The notes: generated from the sequence alone by a model not told the origin. DNA of 64,000 bases from Methanoplanus limicola DSM 2279 (GCF_000243255.1 NZ_CM001436.1:186692-250691); one strand, 5' to 3'; shown: positions 18,394 through 28,584, numbered from the stretch's first letter. A program made the numbers and translations.

Positions 18394-19290
18394 ATGCCAC
18401 AGACAACCAGGGGAGTAAATTCGCCAGCAGTAATAGCATTAATATGGATAATATTGATAATTATACTACTGAGTGTTTATTTTATTACAACCCCAAGCAG
18501 TTATTCCAAAATGGATGCACTCTTGATCTGGATATTATCCTGTATATCTTTACTATATCTCTCTACAAAAGATCAGATCTGCTTCAATAAAAAAGATAAA
18601 ATATTTGCTATATTAGCCGGAACAGGAGTCTGTATATTCAGTTTTTTAAATATACCGCTTGGCCTTGGCAATCCACCATATTCCATAGGAGAATTTTCAA
18701 TCCTTCTTTCAGGTGCAGGTATTATCCTATTTGGGATCGCAGGATATAAGAAACTGATTCTCCCCGTATTATTTCCATTAATTGCAGTGCTTGGATTTGA
18801 AGGATATGAAATATTTCTCCGGAACCAGGACTGGCTTATAGGTCCGCTGATTCCACCAACTGTTATGTTATCCTCCGGGATTATGAATATTGCCGGACTT
18901 AATCCCACAGTTTCCGGAAATACTATATCTTATCTTTCAGTATCAGGTGAAACCATAAATCTTGCAATAGTTTATGACTGTACTGGGATATGGTCACTTG
19001 GGACATTCACAGTTGCTTCGCTTATTGTTCTTTCAACATTTCCAGAAAGCATAAACTTAAGGTCGGTCTGTTTTGTATCGATAGGATATATCGGGACTTA
19101 TGCTGCAAACATCGGAAGAATATTTCTGATTTCTTTAAGCGGATATATATATGGACCTGTAGGAGTAATTGAACAGGTACATGTTCACATAGGATGGGTA
19201 CTCTTTACAATCTGGATGATTATCTTTTGGTATATTTATTTCAAACATTTTATTGACCTTAAATTTCTGAATAAAATATCCATTGAATAG
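18394..19290 (+). CDS. artC: Archaeosortase (exosortase family), likely ArtC-type
   Basis: A 298-residue membrane protein with about eight helices. The exosortase/archaeosortase catalytic triad is clear: Cys 196 in IVYDCTGIWS, Arg 242 in ANIGRIFLI and His 265 in VHVHIGWVLF. The enzymes are thiol proteases/transpeptidases that recognise C-terminal sorting tails on exported proteins and cleave them at the membrane. The adjacent substrate ends in a PEF-CTERM tail, which in established knowledge pairs with archaeosortase C, so I call it ArtC-like; the subtype rests on that context rather than on a model score. The lone pairing of one sortase with one substrate is typical of dedicated systems. Confidence 0.87.
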   Translation: MPQTTRGVNSPAVIALIWIILIIILLSVYFITTPSSYSKMDALLIWILSCISLLYLSTKDQICFNKKDKIFAILAGTGVCIFSFLNIPLGLGNPPYSIGEFSILLSGAGIILFGIAGYKKLILPVLFPLIAVLGFEGYEIFLRNQDWLIGPLIPPTVMLSSGIMNIAGLNPTVSGNTISYLSVSGETINLAIVYDCTGIWSLGTFTVASLIVLSTFPESINLRSVCFVSIGYIGTYAANIGRIFLISLSGYIYGPVGVIEQVHVHIGWVLFTIWMIIFWYIYFKHFIDLKFLNKISIE

Positions 19291-19386
19291 TTCTCCCATC
19301 AAAGCTACCCGATATGATTTTCAACTACAGTGTTATTTCTCCGATAAACTAATTAAGCCAAAGAGTTAATTCAGAACTGATGGTTT

Positions 19387-20733
19387 ATGGCTTTTTTTAA
19401 CGAAGAGAAGGAGACGATGCCAAGGGCAGACCTTGACATTCTTATTGATGAGAGGGTCAGAAATACTGTAAGATATGCTGCTGAAAATTCATTATTCTAC
19501 AAAAAATGGTTTTTGGAACATAAGATAGATCCACTTTCAATAAAAGAGCATGAGGATTTAAGGGAGCTTCCGATTATCACCGGAGATACTATCAGGCAAA
19601 ATCAGCCGCCTGTTACTGAAAAATTTAATTTTAAAAGTGTGAGCTGCCGGAATGTCCATACTATTAATGAGACGAGCGGAACAAGCGGAGTTCCAAAGTC
19701 CTTCTTTCTTACATGGGATGACTGGAAGAGATATTCTGAAAAATATGCCCGGATTTTTGTATCATATGGTCTTGAAAGGGGAGACAGGGTCGCAATATGT
19801 GCATCATACGGCATGAATGTCGGTGCCAGTGCAATGACGATGGCTGCAAAAGAGATAGGCCTGACTATAATTCCGGAGGGAAAATGCACATTTCCGTTAA
19901 GGGTTATAGAGAGTTATAAGCCCACCGCCATTGTCGGCAGTGTCTTTAAGCTGATCCGGCTTGCAAAGAGAATGGAGGCAGCAGGGCTTGACCCGAAAAA
20001 ATCAGGCATAAGAAAATTAATTGTCGGAGGGGAGAGTTTTGCTCCGGAATCAAGGGCATATCTTGACAGCCTGTGGGGCTTTGAAACCTGCAACTCATAT
20101 GGGAGCACTGAAGGGACAATGTGCGGAGAGTGCGGACAGAGAGAGGGGCTGCATGTTGCTGAGGACCTCATTCACCTTGATCTCTATGACCAGACTATGA
20201 ACGGTTTTGTGTCGGATGGAGAAGAAGGAAAGATCGTCATCACAACTCTTGTGCCTGAAGGCGAAAATGCCGGAACAGTGCTTATAAATTACAATACTGA
20301 TGACATCACAAGCGTTATATCCAGAGATGTCTGCTCCTGCAAAAGAACCCATATGAGAATTAACAACCCAAAGAGGGATGCTGAGAATTATTACATATAC
20401 GGTGTTCCGGTCAACAGGACTGATGTTGAGGCGGCTGTCTTTTATCCGGAAAATATGCAGTACCTGACAGGAGAGTATGAAGCATTCATCTACAGTGGTG
20501 AGGACCTGGATGAGACGATAATGCGTGTCTCCATGGAATGTGAAGATTTAAGCAGGTGCAACCGCGGGCTTATAAAAGATAATTTTACAGATAAATTCCT
20601 GAAGAGAGTTCCAGGACTGAAATTACAGTATGAAGAGGGCCAGTTAAAGATTGCTTTCAGGTTTACTGAAAAGGGCGGACTTGAACTATACAGGCTTAAG
20701 GCCCGGCCAAAGAGAATTGTCGACAGAAGGTAA
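19387..20733 (+). CDS. ftsA: Coenzyme F390 synthetase (PaaK-like adenylate-forming enzyme)
   Basis: A 448-residue member of the phenylacetate-CoA ligase-like adenylating family. The phosphate loop is ETSGTSGVPK, the acid adenylation motif is CNSYGSTEGTMCGECG, and the N-terminal YAAENSLFYKKWF segment is family-typical. F390 synthetase joins AMP or GMP to coenzyme F420, a response to oxygen or to low hydrogen in methanogens. The symbol ftsA is the one used in Methanothermobacter and is unrelated to cell division FtsA. Cysteine-rich CGECGQ and CSCKRTHMR segments are consistent with a redox-responsive protein (inference). It stands alone; flanking genes are not related. An F390-synthetase-related paralogue of other specificity cannot be excluded. 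Confidence 0.85.
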   Translation: MAFFNEEKETMPRADLDILIDERVRNTVRYAAENSLFYKKWFLEHKIDPLSIKEHEDLRELPIITGDTIRQNQPPVTEKFNFKSVSCRNVHTINETSGTSGVPKSFFLTWDDWKRYSEKYARIFVSYGLERGDRVAICASYGMNVGASAMTMAAKEIGLTIIPEGKCTFPLRVIESYKPTAIVGSVFKLIRLAKRMEAAGLDPKKSGIRKLIVGGESFAPESRAYLDSLWGFETCNSYGSTEGTMCGECGQREGLHVAEDLIHLDLYDQTMNGFVSDGEEGKIVITTLVPEGENAGTVLINYNTDDITSVISRDVCSCKRTHMRINNPKRDAENYYIYGVPVNRTDVEAAVFYPENMQYLTGEYEAFIYSGEDLDETIMRVSMECEDLSRCNRGLIKDNFTDKFLKRVPGLKLQYEEGQLKIAFRFTEKGGLELYRLKARPKRIVDRR

Positions 20734-20927
20734 TGAAATTATTTTCATAGATTCAGCAGGTGCAGGACAAACAGAGAGTATATGTCAGTTAAGGAGTATA
20801 AAAAAATCCACACTATTTTTGACTGAATGGCATACATTAAATAATATAACATACACATTAGAGATGATTGGATAGTCCACGCTCTAATTAACAGAGAATT
20901 GACGGAAATATCCACAGATAAAAATAA

Positions 20928-21273
20928 ATGAGGGATCTGTCTGAAGAAGGAATTCCGAAAATCCGGAGATGCATACTTTTTTTCAGGCATCAAGGGATAT
21001 ACTGAAGTAATAAATACAGAAAAAGAAGTCACCGGAGTAACAGCTCCGGCTCCGGAAAAGGAAACTGATCTTCCGGTTAAGGTCTTAAGCAGAGAGGCAG
21101 AAGTCCCCGAAATAAAAGTATCGGTTCCTGAAGATAAAACTGCTGAAAACGCAGTAATAACAGGTGCTTTTGATAAGGAGAATGTATCACCGGAGATAAA
21201 ATTATCAGTTCCGGCTATAAAAATTCATGGAATTGATTACAGAATTGTTCTCTTTGGCGCACTTCTCCTGATA
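20928..21273 (+). other. Open 5' extension of next gene; possible frameshifted or non-ATG N-terminus
   Basis: The ATG at 21274 lies inside a membrane helix (VLFGALLLIMLAISVSG), so the protein must start upstream. Its frame is open back to 20932 and encodes a charged, proline- and glutamate-rich cytosolic segment, but contains no ATG, GTG or TTG. In another frame an ATG at 20928 opens 25 codons that reach a stop near 21003 and run over the same stretch. Either a one-base frameshift (real or a sequencing error) joins them near 20950-20990, or a CTG at 20941 is used, with GAGG at 20930-20933 as ribosome site. Confidence 0.6.
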
Positions 21274-22908
21274 ATGCTTGCAATCTCTGTGTCCGGAACA
21301 ATATTCGGAGAAAGTCCGGAACCGGCAGATATACCACCACAGGAGACAGCTGCGGCAGTAAAAGCAAACAGCACCCTTGACACAATATCAACGTCCACAG
21401 GAATAATGGACACAATTAATCTGATTTATGAAAGGCCAAAAGAAGAGATCAAAAAATCGGTTGAGAAAGATTCAGTCGTATATAACGATACATTTATTGC
21501 AGAAATTGCTGCATCGCTCAGCTGCGCAAGGGACGATTATCTTGGACCTGGTAAATTTGCAGAGAATTTCAGCATAACTGTCATAGATCTGATCCCGGAT
21601 ACTGAAATTATCAATACCGAATATCTCGGACGTGAGAAGGGAATTACTGTTAACGTAAATTACAACAGTGGTGATTTAAACACACTCCAGAATACCATCT
21701 GGGCATATGAAGTTGATGCAACAAAAATATTTACCGAGATATTTAACAGTAATTACGGAGAAAACATTGCATTTCTCTTTATAAATTTCAAAGATACGAG
21801 CGGAAGGGAAGAAGATGTAGTTTTTAAGATGGTTGCAGAGGATGTCCTGGAATTACCCGGATTTCCGGGTCCGGGCTACTATATTGAAGCAGAGGAGTGG
21901 TCTTCCTTTAAAATCGGTGAAAATACCGGCATTAAAAACTATGAAGACCCTGCAACCAGATTTGAATTCAAAAATAAAAGGGATTACTCAGATAAAGTAG
22001 AGATATTAAATAATATCTATACCAGAGAGCAGGTAAAAAATTATATCGCCGAAACCTCCAAAAGCCTCAGTGATATGGCATTTAAGATCATGGACTATGC
22101 CAATGATAAGGACTGGCAGAATGTAGGCAAATATTCAGAGGCAATGATTAAGAGCACTTCAGAGCATAAGACCAAATTAAATGAAGGAATTATGGAGGAG
22201 GAGGGTCTTTATTCAACTGTTGAAAATGCCACTGAAGCATATGATGTATATAAAAAAGCGGCCATGAACTTCTGGTACGGCTCATATTATTATGATACTA
22301 CGAGGATTATTGAAGGGGTTATGGCATTTCAGGATGCTGTTGCAGCTATGAATACTGTATCAGAAGAACTTGATATCGAAGAAACCGTCAATGAAGAGCG
22401 CCTTTTCTCAATTCCGGTTCCTGAGATGCTTCCAAAATCATATAAACTTACTGAAAGCTACGTTTACAGGGACAGTTCAGGTACAAATGACATATCTATA
22501 AAGATTGAGAGATATAAAACAGCATTTTCATATTATACAAAATCCAAAACTGGTGAGACAAGTCCTGTTGTTAAGGCAGATTACGGCAAAAAATTCTTCA
22601 TGGTTACTGTGGATATAACACATATGGGCTATCGCGGCGGAGGCAGTGACAATGTCAGGACACCTTCCAAATCTGTGTTTAAACTGAACTGGAACAACCA
22701 GGTATATACAGATTCAACGCCTTCTGATTATATTGTAAATATGGGAATGCCCTACAGTATGAAATCACTTGGGAGAAGAGAGCATTTTGAATCTGTTCTT
22801 ATCTTCGAAGTTCCGGAAGATTTTGATGAGGAGAGAGCCTATATTGAGATAAACCTTGGCGGTTCATGGGGCAAACCGACATGGTGCTTTGAGATGCTTG
22901 GAAGTTGA
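21274..22908 (+). CDS. Membrane-anchored extracytoplasmic protein with helical stalk and DUF4352-like domain
   Basis: The listed start is the first conventional codon, but the real protein includes the upstream segment described in the preceding entry. After the membrane helix come a Thr/Ser-rich stretch, a beta-rich domain (about residues 60-210), a long helical region with TREQVKNYIAETSKSLSDMA and regularly spaced heptads (about 250-380), and a C-terminal beta-sandwich reading KKFFMVTVDITHMGYRGGG and ESVLIFEVPEDFDEE, which resembles DUF4352 immunoprotective-type folds. The overall layout (type II membrane protein, helical stalk, Ig-like head) suggests a surface or sensory role. I do not recognise a named family. 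Confidence 0.8.
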   Translation: MLAISVSGTIFGESPEPADIPPQETAAAVKANSTLDTISTSTGIMDTINLIYERPKEEIKKSVEKDSVVYNDTFIAEIAASLSCARDDYLGPGKFAENFSITVIDLIPDTEIINTEYLGREKGITVNVNYNSGDLNTLQNTIWAYEVDATKIFTEIFNSNYGENIAFLFINFKDTSGREEDVVFKMVAEDVLELPGFPGPGYYIEAEEWSSFKIGENTGIKNYEDPATRFEFKNKRDYSDKVEILNNIYTREQVKNYIAETSKSLSDMAFKIMDYANDKDWQNVGKYSEAMIKSTSEHKTKLNEGIMEEEGLYSTVENATEAYDVYKKAAMNFWYGSYYYDTTRIIEGVMAFQDAVAAMNTVSEELDIEETVNEERLFSIPVPEMLPKSYKLTESYVYRDSSGTNDISIKIERYKTAFSYYTKSKTGETSPVVKADYGKKFFMVTVDITHMGYRGGGSDNVRTPSKSVFKLNWNNQVYTDSTPSDYIVNMGMPYSMKSLGRREHFESVLIFEVPEDFDEERAYIEINLGGSWGKPTWCFEMLGS

Positions 22909-23361
22909 TGATAATAACTTTCAGGCAGATAATTCATCAAATCTTCTTCTTTTTCCCCGGAAAATTAACAGTATATCAATAGCTTTCATTATTGTCTTTT
23001 GACAACTGTAAAATAAGCTCAAATTAAATCTGCATTGACAGAGCACGCCGGATTTTACAGTGCATCCGGCAACTGAGATATAGTTGTAAATGGTCATGGA
23101 ACATGAAAACAATATGCGTAAAGAAAATGTGCCCAAACCAAAGTTTGGTAGGTTGGAGCACATACGCAATATTGCTGATTGGGAAATTAATCAGGTTCCA
23201 TTTAAACCGTCAGCAGGAGATAAAAGTCAGGAAAGCACCAAACCATAAACAGGAATAGACATAACTTAACTGTCATTGACCACACCGGACCAGTTCTTAG
23301 TGACCATTTACTAATATTCCGGCTGAATGTATGTAAAAAATAGTAAAAAATATTAGTGGAA
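22909..23361. other. Intergenic region of 453 bp with one candidate short ORF
   Basis: Separates the plus-strand block from the minus-strand surface protein block. Apart from the 50-codon frame at 23096-23248 I see no gene, no clear hairpin and no repeat. A GCCCAAACCAAAGTTTGG sequence at about 23130-23147 is partly palindromic (CCAAAGTTTGG). Confidence 0.45.
23096..23248 (+). CDS. Candidate small protein, 50 residues
   Basis: A short frame from ATG 23096 to TAA 23248. The product is highly charged (MEHENNMRKENVPKPKFG at the start, then a DWEINQVPFKP segment). There is no convincing ribosome site. Composition and codon choice look like coding sequence rather than AT-rich spacer, but nothing confirms it. 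Confidence 0.25.
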   Translation: MEHENNMRKENVPKPKFGRLEHIRNIADWEINQVPFKPSAGDKSQESTKP

Positions 23362-24630
23362 TTAATCCCTTCTTCCGGTCAGGAGAAGAATTCCGCCAAG
23401 AATACCGATAAATGCAGGTATCAGTGCAGCTGACATCCCGGATGCCTGGGTGGGTGATTCCTGCTGACCGGAATAATCTGAATATCCTGAATTTGCTGTG
23501 CTGCCGGAAGATGTCTGGCCGCCACTGCTGATGATGACAAGAGCGTACTGCCCGGTACTGTCAATATCAGTCTTTACTGCGTTTCCGCTGACCACTGAAG
23601 GCATTATTGTCCAGTCATTTCCGGTATATTTTACTATAAACGGACGAAGAGCTGATGCCTGCGAGGATATGCTCTCATTCATCCTGATTGTCAGTGTAGC
23701 TTCCGGGCTGAATTTTGCACCTGAGGGTGAAATAATGTATCCTTCAGAGACTGCCTGCCAGTCAGACGGGATCTCTTTTGGAGTTACTTTTGTTATAAAC
23801 ACCTGTTCAGGCACAGCGCCGGAGATTGCATCCTCCCTGAAGAATATCGTTGCAATGCCGTCCATTGATGATGCCTCATCTGTCTTAACCGTTGTTTCAG
23901 TTGGTTCAGCCGTTGCAGACGAAGTTGGTTCTGATGTCGGCTCGTCATCTGATGAGTCATGCGATGAACCTCCTGATGACGAAGTTGTCTGAGTAGGCGT
24001 AGGCGTTGCTGTCACCGGTGGCTCTCCTATAATTATCTCCTTTCCTATAACCTCCGAACCGTCAACGAATATGTATATCCAGGCACTGCCACTCTCAATT
24101 CCGGAAAGTCCAAAACTTATGGAGCCACTGGACGGACCTGTTTTAATCCCTTCAAGCTGCAGGGAGATATCTATGTTCTGATTTTTTGCTTCTGTTTCAC
24201 CAAAAACTCTCAGTGCTTCGATACTCCCGGCGCCTAAATTGTCAAGGCCCTGTGAGAAGTCCACAATTTTAGTCTCATCGGCGAGATATTCAACGCTTTT
24301 AATTGAACCTCCGGAGGTAGCCTTCAGTCCGGCGCTGTTCACCGGTTTTGCCCGGACATATACTTCCGGGTCTGACATTGAGAAGGGAACATTTACATTG
24401 GTAGCCACAAACTGAAATGATGTCTCATTTCCTATACCAATTACAGACTGCATTCTAAGGGCAAAAGTGCTGTTATCATTTAAGTCCTGAAAACTTATTG
24501 TGACCGTATCTCCTTCATCAATATTATCAGGGCTGATTGCAACTGAAACTGCGGACGTAACCCCTGTAATCATAACAAGGAGGAGAATTATTCCGCAGAA
24601 TATGGATTTTTTAAATTTATTCATAGTCAT
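23362..24630 (-). CDS. Exported Ser/Thr-rich protein with C-terminal sorting-like tail
   Basis: Starts are possible at 24639 (TTG), 24630 and 24624 (ATG); the latter two give a clean signal peptide MNKFKKSIFCGIILLLVM ending GVTSA. The mature N-terminal domain (about residues 25-200) is a beta-sandwich with repeated polar strands. A linker rich in Thr, Ser, Pro and Asp follows (PTPTQTTSSSGGSS), a likely glycosylated stalk. The next domain carries IFITKVTPKEIPSDWQAV-like strands that resemble the PGF-pre-PGF module found before sorting tails. The protein ends QASGMSAALIPAFIGILGG and LLTGRRD, a hydrophobic helix with a basic end close to PGF-CTERM tails but without the PGF. Likely a surface-anchored protein; ligand unknown. 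Confidence 0.8.
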   Translation of the reverse strand: MTMNKFKKSIFCGIILLLVMITGVTSAVSVAISPDNIDEGDTVTISFQDLNDNSTFALRMQSVIGIGNETSFQFVATNVNVPFSMSDPEVYVRAKPVNSAGLKATSGGSIKSVEYLADETKIVDFSQGLDNLGAGSIEALRVFGETEAKNQNIDISLQLEGIKTGPSSGSISFGLSGIESGSAWIYIFVDGSEVIGKEIIIGEPPVTATPTPTQTTSSSGGSSHDSSDDEPTSEPTSSATAEPTETTVKTDEASSMDGIATIFFREDAISGAVPEQVFITKVTPKEIPSDWQAVSEGYIISPSGAKFSPEATLTIRMNESISSQASALRPFIVKYTGNDWTIMPSVVSGNAVKTDIDSTGQYALVIISSGGQTSSGSTANSGYSDYSGQQESPTQASGMSAALIPAFIGILGGILLLTGRRD

Positions 24631-24840
24631 TTCTCTCAAATATTGTAATTTATTATAATATCTTTAAACTTTTATCTAAACGTATCGCTGTTCAGTTAAA
24701 AGCCGCATGGATATCCCGGTGAATACAGTCACCATACGAAGTATTGTCAATTCCGGACTTTGGAATGATAACTATTCAGAAAATAAAGCTAAACTCAGAA
24801 TACAGAAATTAAAGCTAAAAAAGAAAAATTTGGTTTAAAT

Positions 24841-27800
24841 TTAGCTGTTGGAACCGCCAAGCTTACCTTCCTTATAGAGGTAGAAGACAGCGCCTGCGAC
24901 AGCTATGATTACTACAATGAGTACTATCCATATCCATCCGGGCATTCCTTCATCAGGTGAAGGTGTTTCCTCTCCGGTTGGTGTAACAGCTCCTGTAGGC
25001 TGTTCTGTCGGCACAACCTCTGCTCCCGGAACTACCGGTGCAGATGTTCCTCCGACTGCCATGAGTGCATAGTAGGTGAAGTGTGTTATTTCTCCTATGA
25101 CTTCACGGGTGTTTGGATTGACGTATGTCGGAACTTCAACCCATGATGCTCCGTCATAGTACCTTACAGAGAATGTCTGGCCCGGATTGAGGGCATTGAA
25201 CTGTGCTTCTGTAAGTTCAAATTTGATGTCAATTGACGGATCGAACTGTGCACCTGCCGGCAGACATTCATAGACAAAGTCCCCGAACTTGTAGAGAGCA
25301 CCGCTTGTTCCCGGAACTGATCCTGCCTGGGCCTGAGTAACAGAGACCTCAGAGAGCGCTCTTCCGTTTGCGTCAAGTACCTGAACACCGTTTGAGAGGA
25401 GCAGTTTTGCTCCGCCGTCAGGTGATACCACTTCTACATTACCCTGAACCTGTCCAAGGTTGTTTGTCTCTAAAACTCCTTCACCTGTGTACTGATATGA
25501 AGGGACTGTCGGGCCAAATCCACCGGAGTAGCCGCCGCCACCGCCGCCGCCACCACCGGATGGGCCTGGTACTGGTGTTGGCACTGGTGTTGGTGCAGCG
25601 CTTACTGTAATGTAACTAATCTTTGAAGTGCTGTTTCCTCCAAATGCATTGCTAACATTTAGCATAATGGAATAAGTTCCTGTTGAAGCAAACTGGTATG
25701 ATGGATTCTGGCACATACTGAAATTATTCCAGGTTGTTCCACCATTAGCACTGTAATACCAGCCCCACGTTGTCGGATAATTGATACTTGTATCATTAAA
25801 CTGAACAGTCAGAGGAACCTGGCCACTTAGTGGTGTTGCTGTGAAGTTCGCAACCGGAACAAGTGCAGGTGCATTCACCTGAATGTAATCAATTATTGAT
25901 TTGCTGCCTGCTCCGTTTGCATTTGTCACATTCAGCATTATCGAATAGTTACCTGGCGTAAATACATTTACAGGGTTCTGGACAGTATCGAATAAAGTCC
26001 AGTTTGAACCTTTATCGGCGCTGTAATACCATTCCCACGTTGTCGGAGAATATAAACTTGAATCTGTGAAATTCACTGTAAGAGGAGCTGTACCTACCAG
26101 TGGTTCCGCAGTGAAGTTTGCTACCGGCAATGGCGGCAGAATTGTAAAGTCATGAACACCTACTGCCTGTGCCGTCCCTTTATTACTCAGACCAGCGAGA
26201 ACTGCCTTGTAATTACCGACCTTAAGTCCCGAAAGATCAAAGGTCAGATTATTGCTGTTCTTAGCATATGCATAATTGCCTGAATCCGGGCTTATGTAGA
26301 TATTATGCCAGAGTTTCTGTGTTGCAGGAACACCACCTGCTTTAAGTTCAGCAGAGATCATATCTGCATTGATCTTTGCAAAGTCTATCAGTACAGAAGC
26401 ATTGTACTCTGTATCGCGATATACCCCAACACCGAAATACTTACAGTTGTCTGTGAATCCTGCATCAAATGAACTGTTTGCTGCAAATCTCGTCCCTGAA
26501 ACAGTACCCTGATCTGTTGATTCGGTAAATACAACCGGCATCACACCAATAATACCAATACGTTCAGCATCAAAGGAAATTGCTCCAAGAGCATAATCGC
26601 CAACTGCCGGAGTTATAGTCTTGTTAGTGCCAATTACACAGTCCTCACTTAAACGATAACCTGTTGAAAAATCAACCTGATTTTCAATCTTTTTCAAAGT
26701 ATCTGTAATTGAACCTTCTACAGTAAGACGATTGCCCACAATTTCATCCTGAATGAATGTTCCATCGTCAAGAACAGTTATTTTGGTCCAGCCGCCTTCA
26801 ATAAAGATGTAAGCTGTTTTCCTGATAAGTTCAGTATAATTAATTCCACTCACAGATTTCTGATCCACCAGCTGATTAATGTAAGTCTCATTTGCCTCCA
26901 TCAGAAGAACATTGGCATGTGTGATAGCAGGAGCTGTTATCTCAAAGTCAATTACATCAGAAGGACCATAATATCCAACTTTCTGGTAAGTATCAGCGCC
27001 CGGATATGTAGCATTTGCATTTTTGTCAACTGTAACATATGTATCACTTGTCACCTGGCCAGTACCGGTTACATTTCTTGAAACTGTCCCAATAGCCGGA
27101 AGGTTAACACTGCTTCCGTTGTACAGCATTACATTACTTGTATCTGTAAGATCCAGACTTACCATTGCAGTATAATTGGTTTCAATTCCTGAAATTGTCC
27201 CAAACTTAGTTGAATTAATCCATACAATGTAATTGTTATAAAGATGGAAATCTTCTGCTGCATAATTTCCTGCATTGCTATATGCACGGAAAGAGAGGTC
27301 ACGGTTGCCTTCAGTAAAGTTCTGAACAGCTACACCTGAAGGACCTGAATCATCAGTCCATAATACAGATGATGTCTTTTTATCAATTATCTCAACATTC
27401 TTAAATCCACTTGCACCAAAAGAACCAGCATTCCAGTTAAAGGTAAGGTCCTCGTTTGCTTCGATGTAACCATCGCCGTCAGAATCTGTAATTGTTAGTG
27501 CGAGTGTAGGCGTAGCTGTATCCAGAACAAATGTCCAGTTAAGATGACGCTTATCACCTGCAATTGTATCTGTACCTGAGACATTTACCCAGTAATTTCC
27601 ATCTGCAAGCGGAGATAATGGAGTCAGATCACCAATTACATAGCCGGTGTTTCCGGAAAGGAACGTTAAAGCAAGATTGGTTGGTGCAACATTACCACCA
27701 ATGATCATCGTGACCGTAGCCTGGTCAATATTATTCATATATGCCGAAGCATTGACAGGTCGTGTTTTGATATATCCCTCAGGTACTGCCGATGAGAATC

Positions 27801-28584
27801 CTGCATTAACTACATTAACGGTTTTCTCAACCGCGTCTGCATGGTTGTCTTTTGCATCTACAGCATTGACAGTAATTTTCACCCCGGTTTCAAACACAGG
27901 CCATGAAACATCGGCTGAATAACTATAAAGACCACTTCCAAGATTAGTCAGCGTAAGATTATATACCTGAGATGCTGTGGTATTACTGACAGTTGCATTT
28001 GCAGAACCCATTCCACCCACTTCAGTAATAAAACCGGTAACCTTGAAATCTTTTGCTACATTTGCTGATGTAGTGATGTTATTTATTACAGGTGCTACTT
28101 CATCCAGTGTGACAAATGTACCGTTTACGGAAGTATAACTATTAGTAATAGTATTGCCACCAACATCTTTAGCCAGATCAATAACTATACCAAGTTCCAT
28201 CCTGCTCCCATCATTCTTTTTTGATCGGAATGAGAAATTATAAATACCGGTTTCCCCATTTGGAATACCATCTTTATTTAAATCCAGCAAACTCAATTTC
28301 ATACCCGATTCATAAGTATTACCTCTGGAAGCATAACTGCTAATCTTTTCCGAATCTATCGGTTCAGCTACATCTGAATCATAATAGATTTTACAACCCA
28401 TTGACCATAACAGCGGATTAAAGTTATTATCGACCGAATATATGACATAGCCAATTTCTCCTACTTTTACATCTGTAGCATTGGAAGAACTTAGAACACC
28501 GGTTCCTCCAGCAGCAACAGATCCTGTGAAAGCAGAAATTAATAAAATAATTAATAACAACGAACCTTTCTTAAGAATCATCAT
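24841..28584 (-). CDS. S-layer-like surface protein with two PKD domains and C-terminal anchor
   Basis: A 1247-residue protein with a strong ribosome site (GGAGGAG) before ATG ATG at 28584. The signal peptide covers about residues 5-25. Residues about 26-160 have cohesin-like spacing (a VGEIGYVIYSVDNN strand and WSMGCKIYYDSD). Ig-like and S-layer-associated modules follow, including an EF-hand-like DSDGDGYIEANE loop. Near residue 830-1010 two PKD domains carry an insertion (WEWYYSADKGSNW, WGWYYSANGGTTW). Then come a PTPVPTPVPG linker, a run of nine or ten glycines, a further beta domain, a Thr/Pro stalk and a final membrane helix (GWIWIVLIVVIIAVAGAVF) with a basic tail. It is the last gene of the four-gene operon 35962-24841. 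Confidence 0.88.
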   Translation of the reverse strand: MMILKKGSLLLIILLISAFTGSVAAGGTGVLSSSNATDVKVGEIGYVIYSVDNNFNPLLWSMGCKIYYDSDVAEPIDSEKISSYASRGNTYESGMKLSLLDLNKDGIPNGETGIYNFSFRSKKNDGSRMELGIVIDLAKDVGGNTITNSYTSVNGTFVTLDEVAPVINNITTSANVAKDFKVTGFITEVGGMGSANATVSNTTASQVYNLTLTNLGSGLYSYSADVSWPVFETGVKITVNAVDAKDNHADAVEKTVNVVNAGFSSAVPEGYIKTRPVNASAYMNNIDQATVTMIIGGNVAPTNLALTFLSGNTGYVIGDLTPLSPLADGNYWVNVSGTDTIAGDKRHLNWTFVLDTATPTLALTITDSDGDGYIEANEDLTFNWNAGSFGASGFKNVEIIDKKTSSVLWTDDSGPSGVAVQNFTEGNRDLSFRAYSNAGNYAAEDFHLYNNYIVWINSTKFGTISGIETNYTAMVSLDLTDTSNVMLYNGSSVNLPAIGTVSRNVTGTGQVTSDTYVTVDKNANATYPGADTYQKVGYYGPSDVIDFEITAPAITHANVLLMEANETYINQLVDQKSVSGINYTELIRKTAYIFIEGGWTKITVLDDGTFIQDEIVGNRLTVEGSITDTLKKIENQVDFSTGYRLSEDCVIGTNKTITPAVGDYALGAISFDAERIGIIGVMPVVFTESTDQGTVSGTRFAANSSFDAGFTDNCKYFGVGVYRDTEYNASVLIDFAKINADMISAELKAGGVPATQKLWHNIYISPDSGNYAYAKNSNNLTFDLSGLKVGNYKAVLAGLSNKGTAQAVGVHDFTILPPLPVANFTAEPLVGTAPLTVNFTDSSLYSPTTWEWYYSADKGSNWTLFDTVQNPVNVFTPGNYSIMLNVTNANGAGSKSIIDYIQVNAPALVPVANFTATPLSGQVPLTVQFNDTSINYPTTWGWYYSANGGTTWNNFSMCQNPSYQFASTGTYSIMLNVSNAFGGNSTSKISYITVSAAPTPVPTPVPGPSGGGGGGGGGYSGGFGPTVPSYQYTGEGVLETNNLGQVQGNVEVVSPDGGAKLLLSNGVQVLDANGRALSEVSVTQAQAGSVPGTSGALYKFGDFVYECLPAGAQFDPSIDIKFELTEAQFNALNPGQTFSVRYYDGASWVEVPTYVNPNTREVIGEITHFTYYALMAVGGTSAPVVPGAEVVPTEQPTGAVTPTGEETPSPDEGMPGWIWIVLIVVIIAVAGAVFYLYKEGKLGGSNS

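Noticed and set aside
22921-23169. 82-codon minus-strand frame
   Set aside because: Cysteine-rich, irregular composition, no ribosome site; it overlaps the better but still weak plus-strand candidate at 23096.
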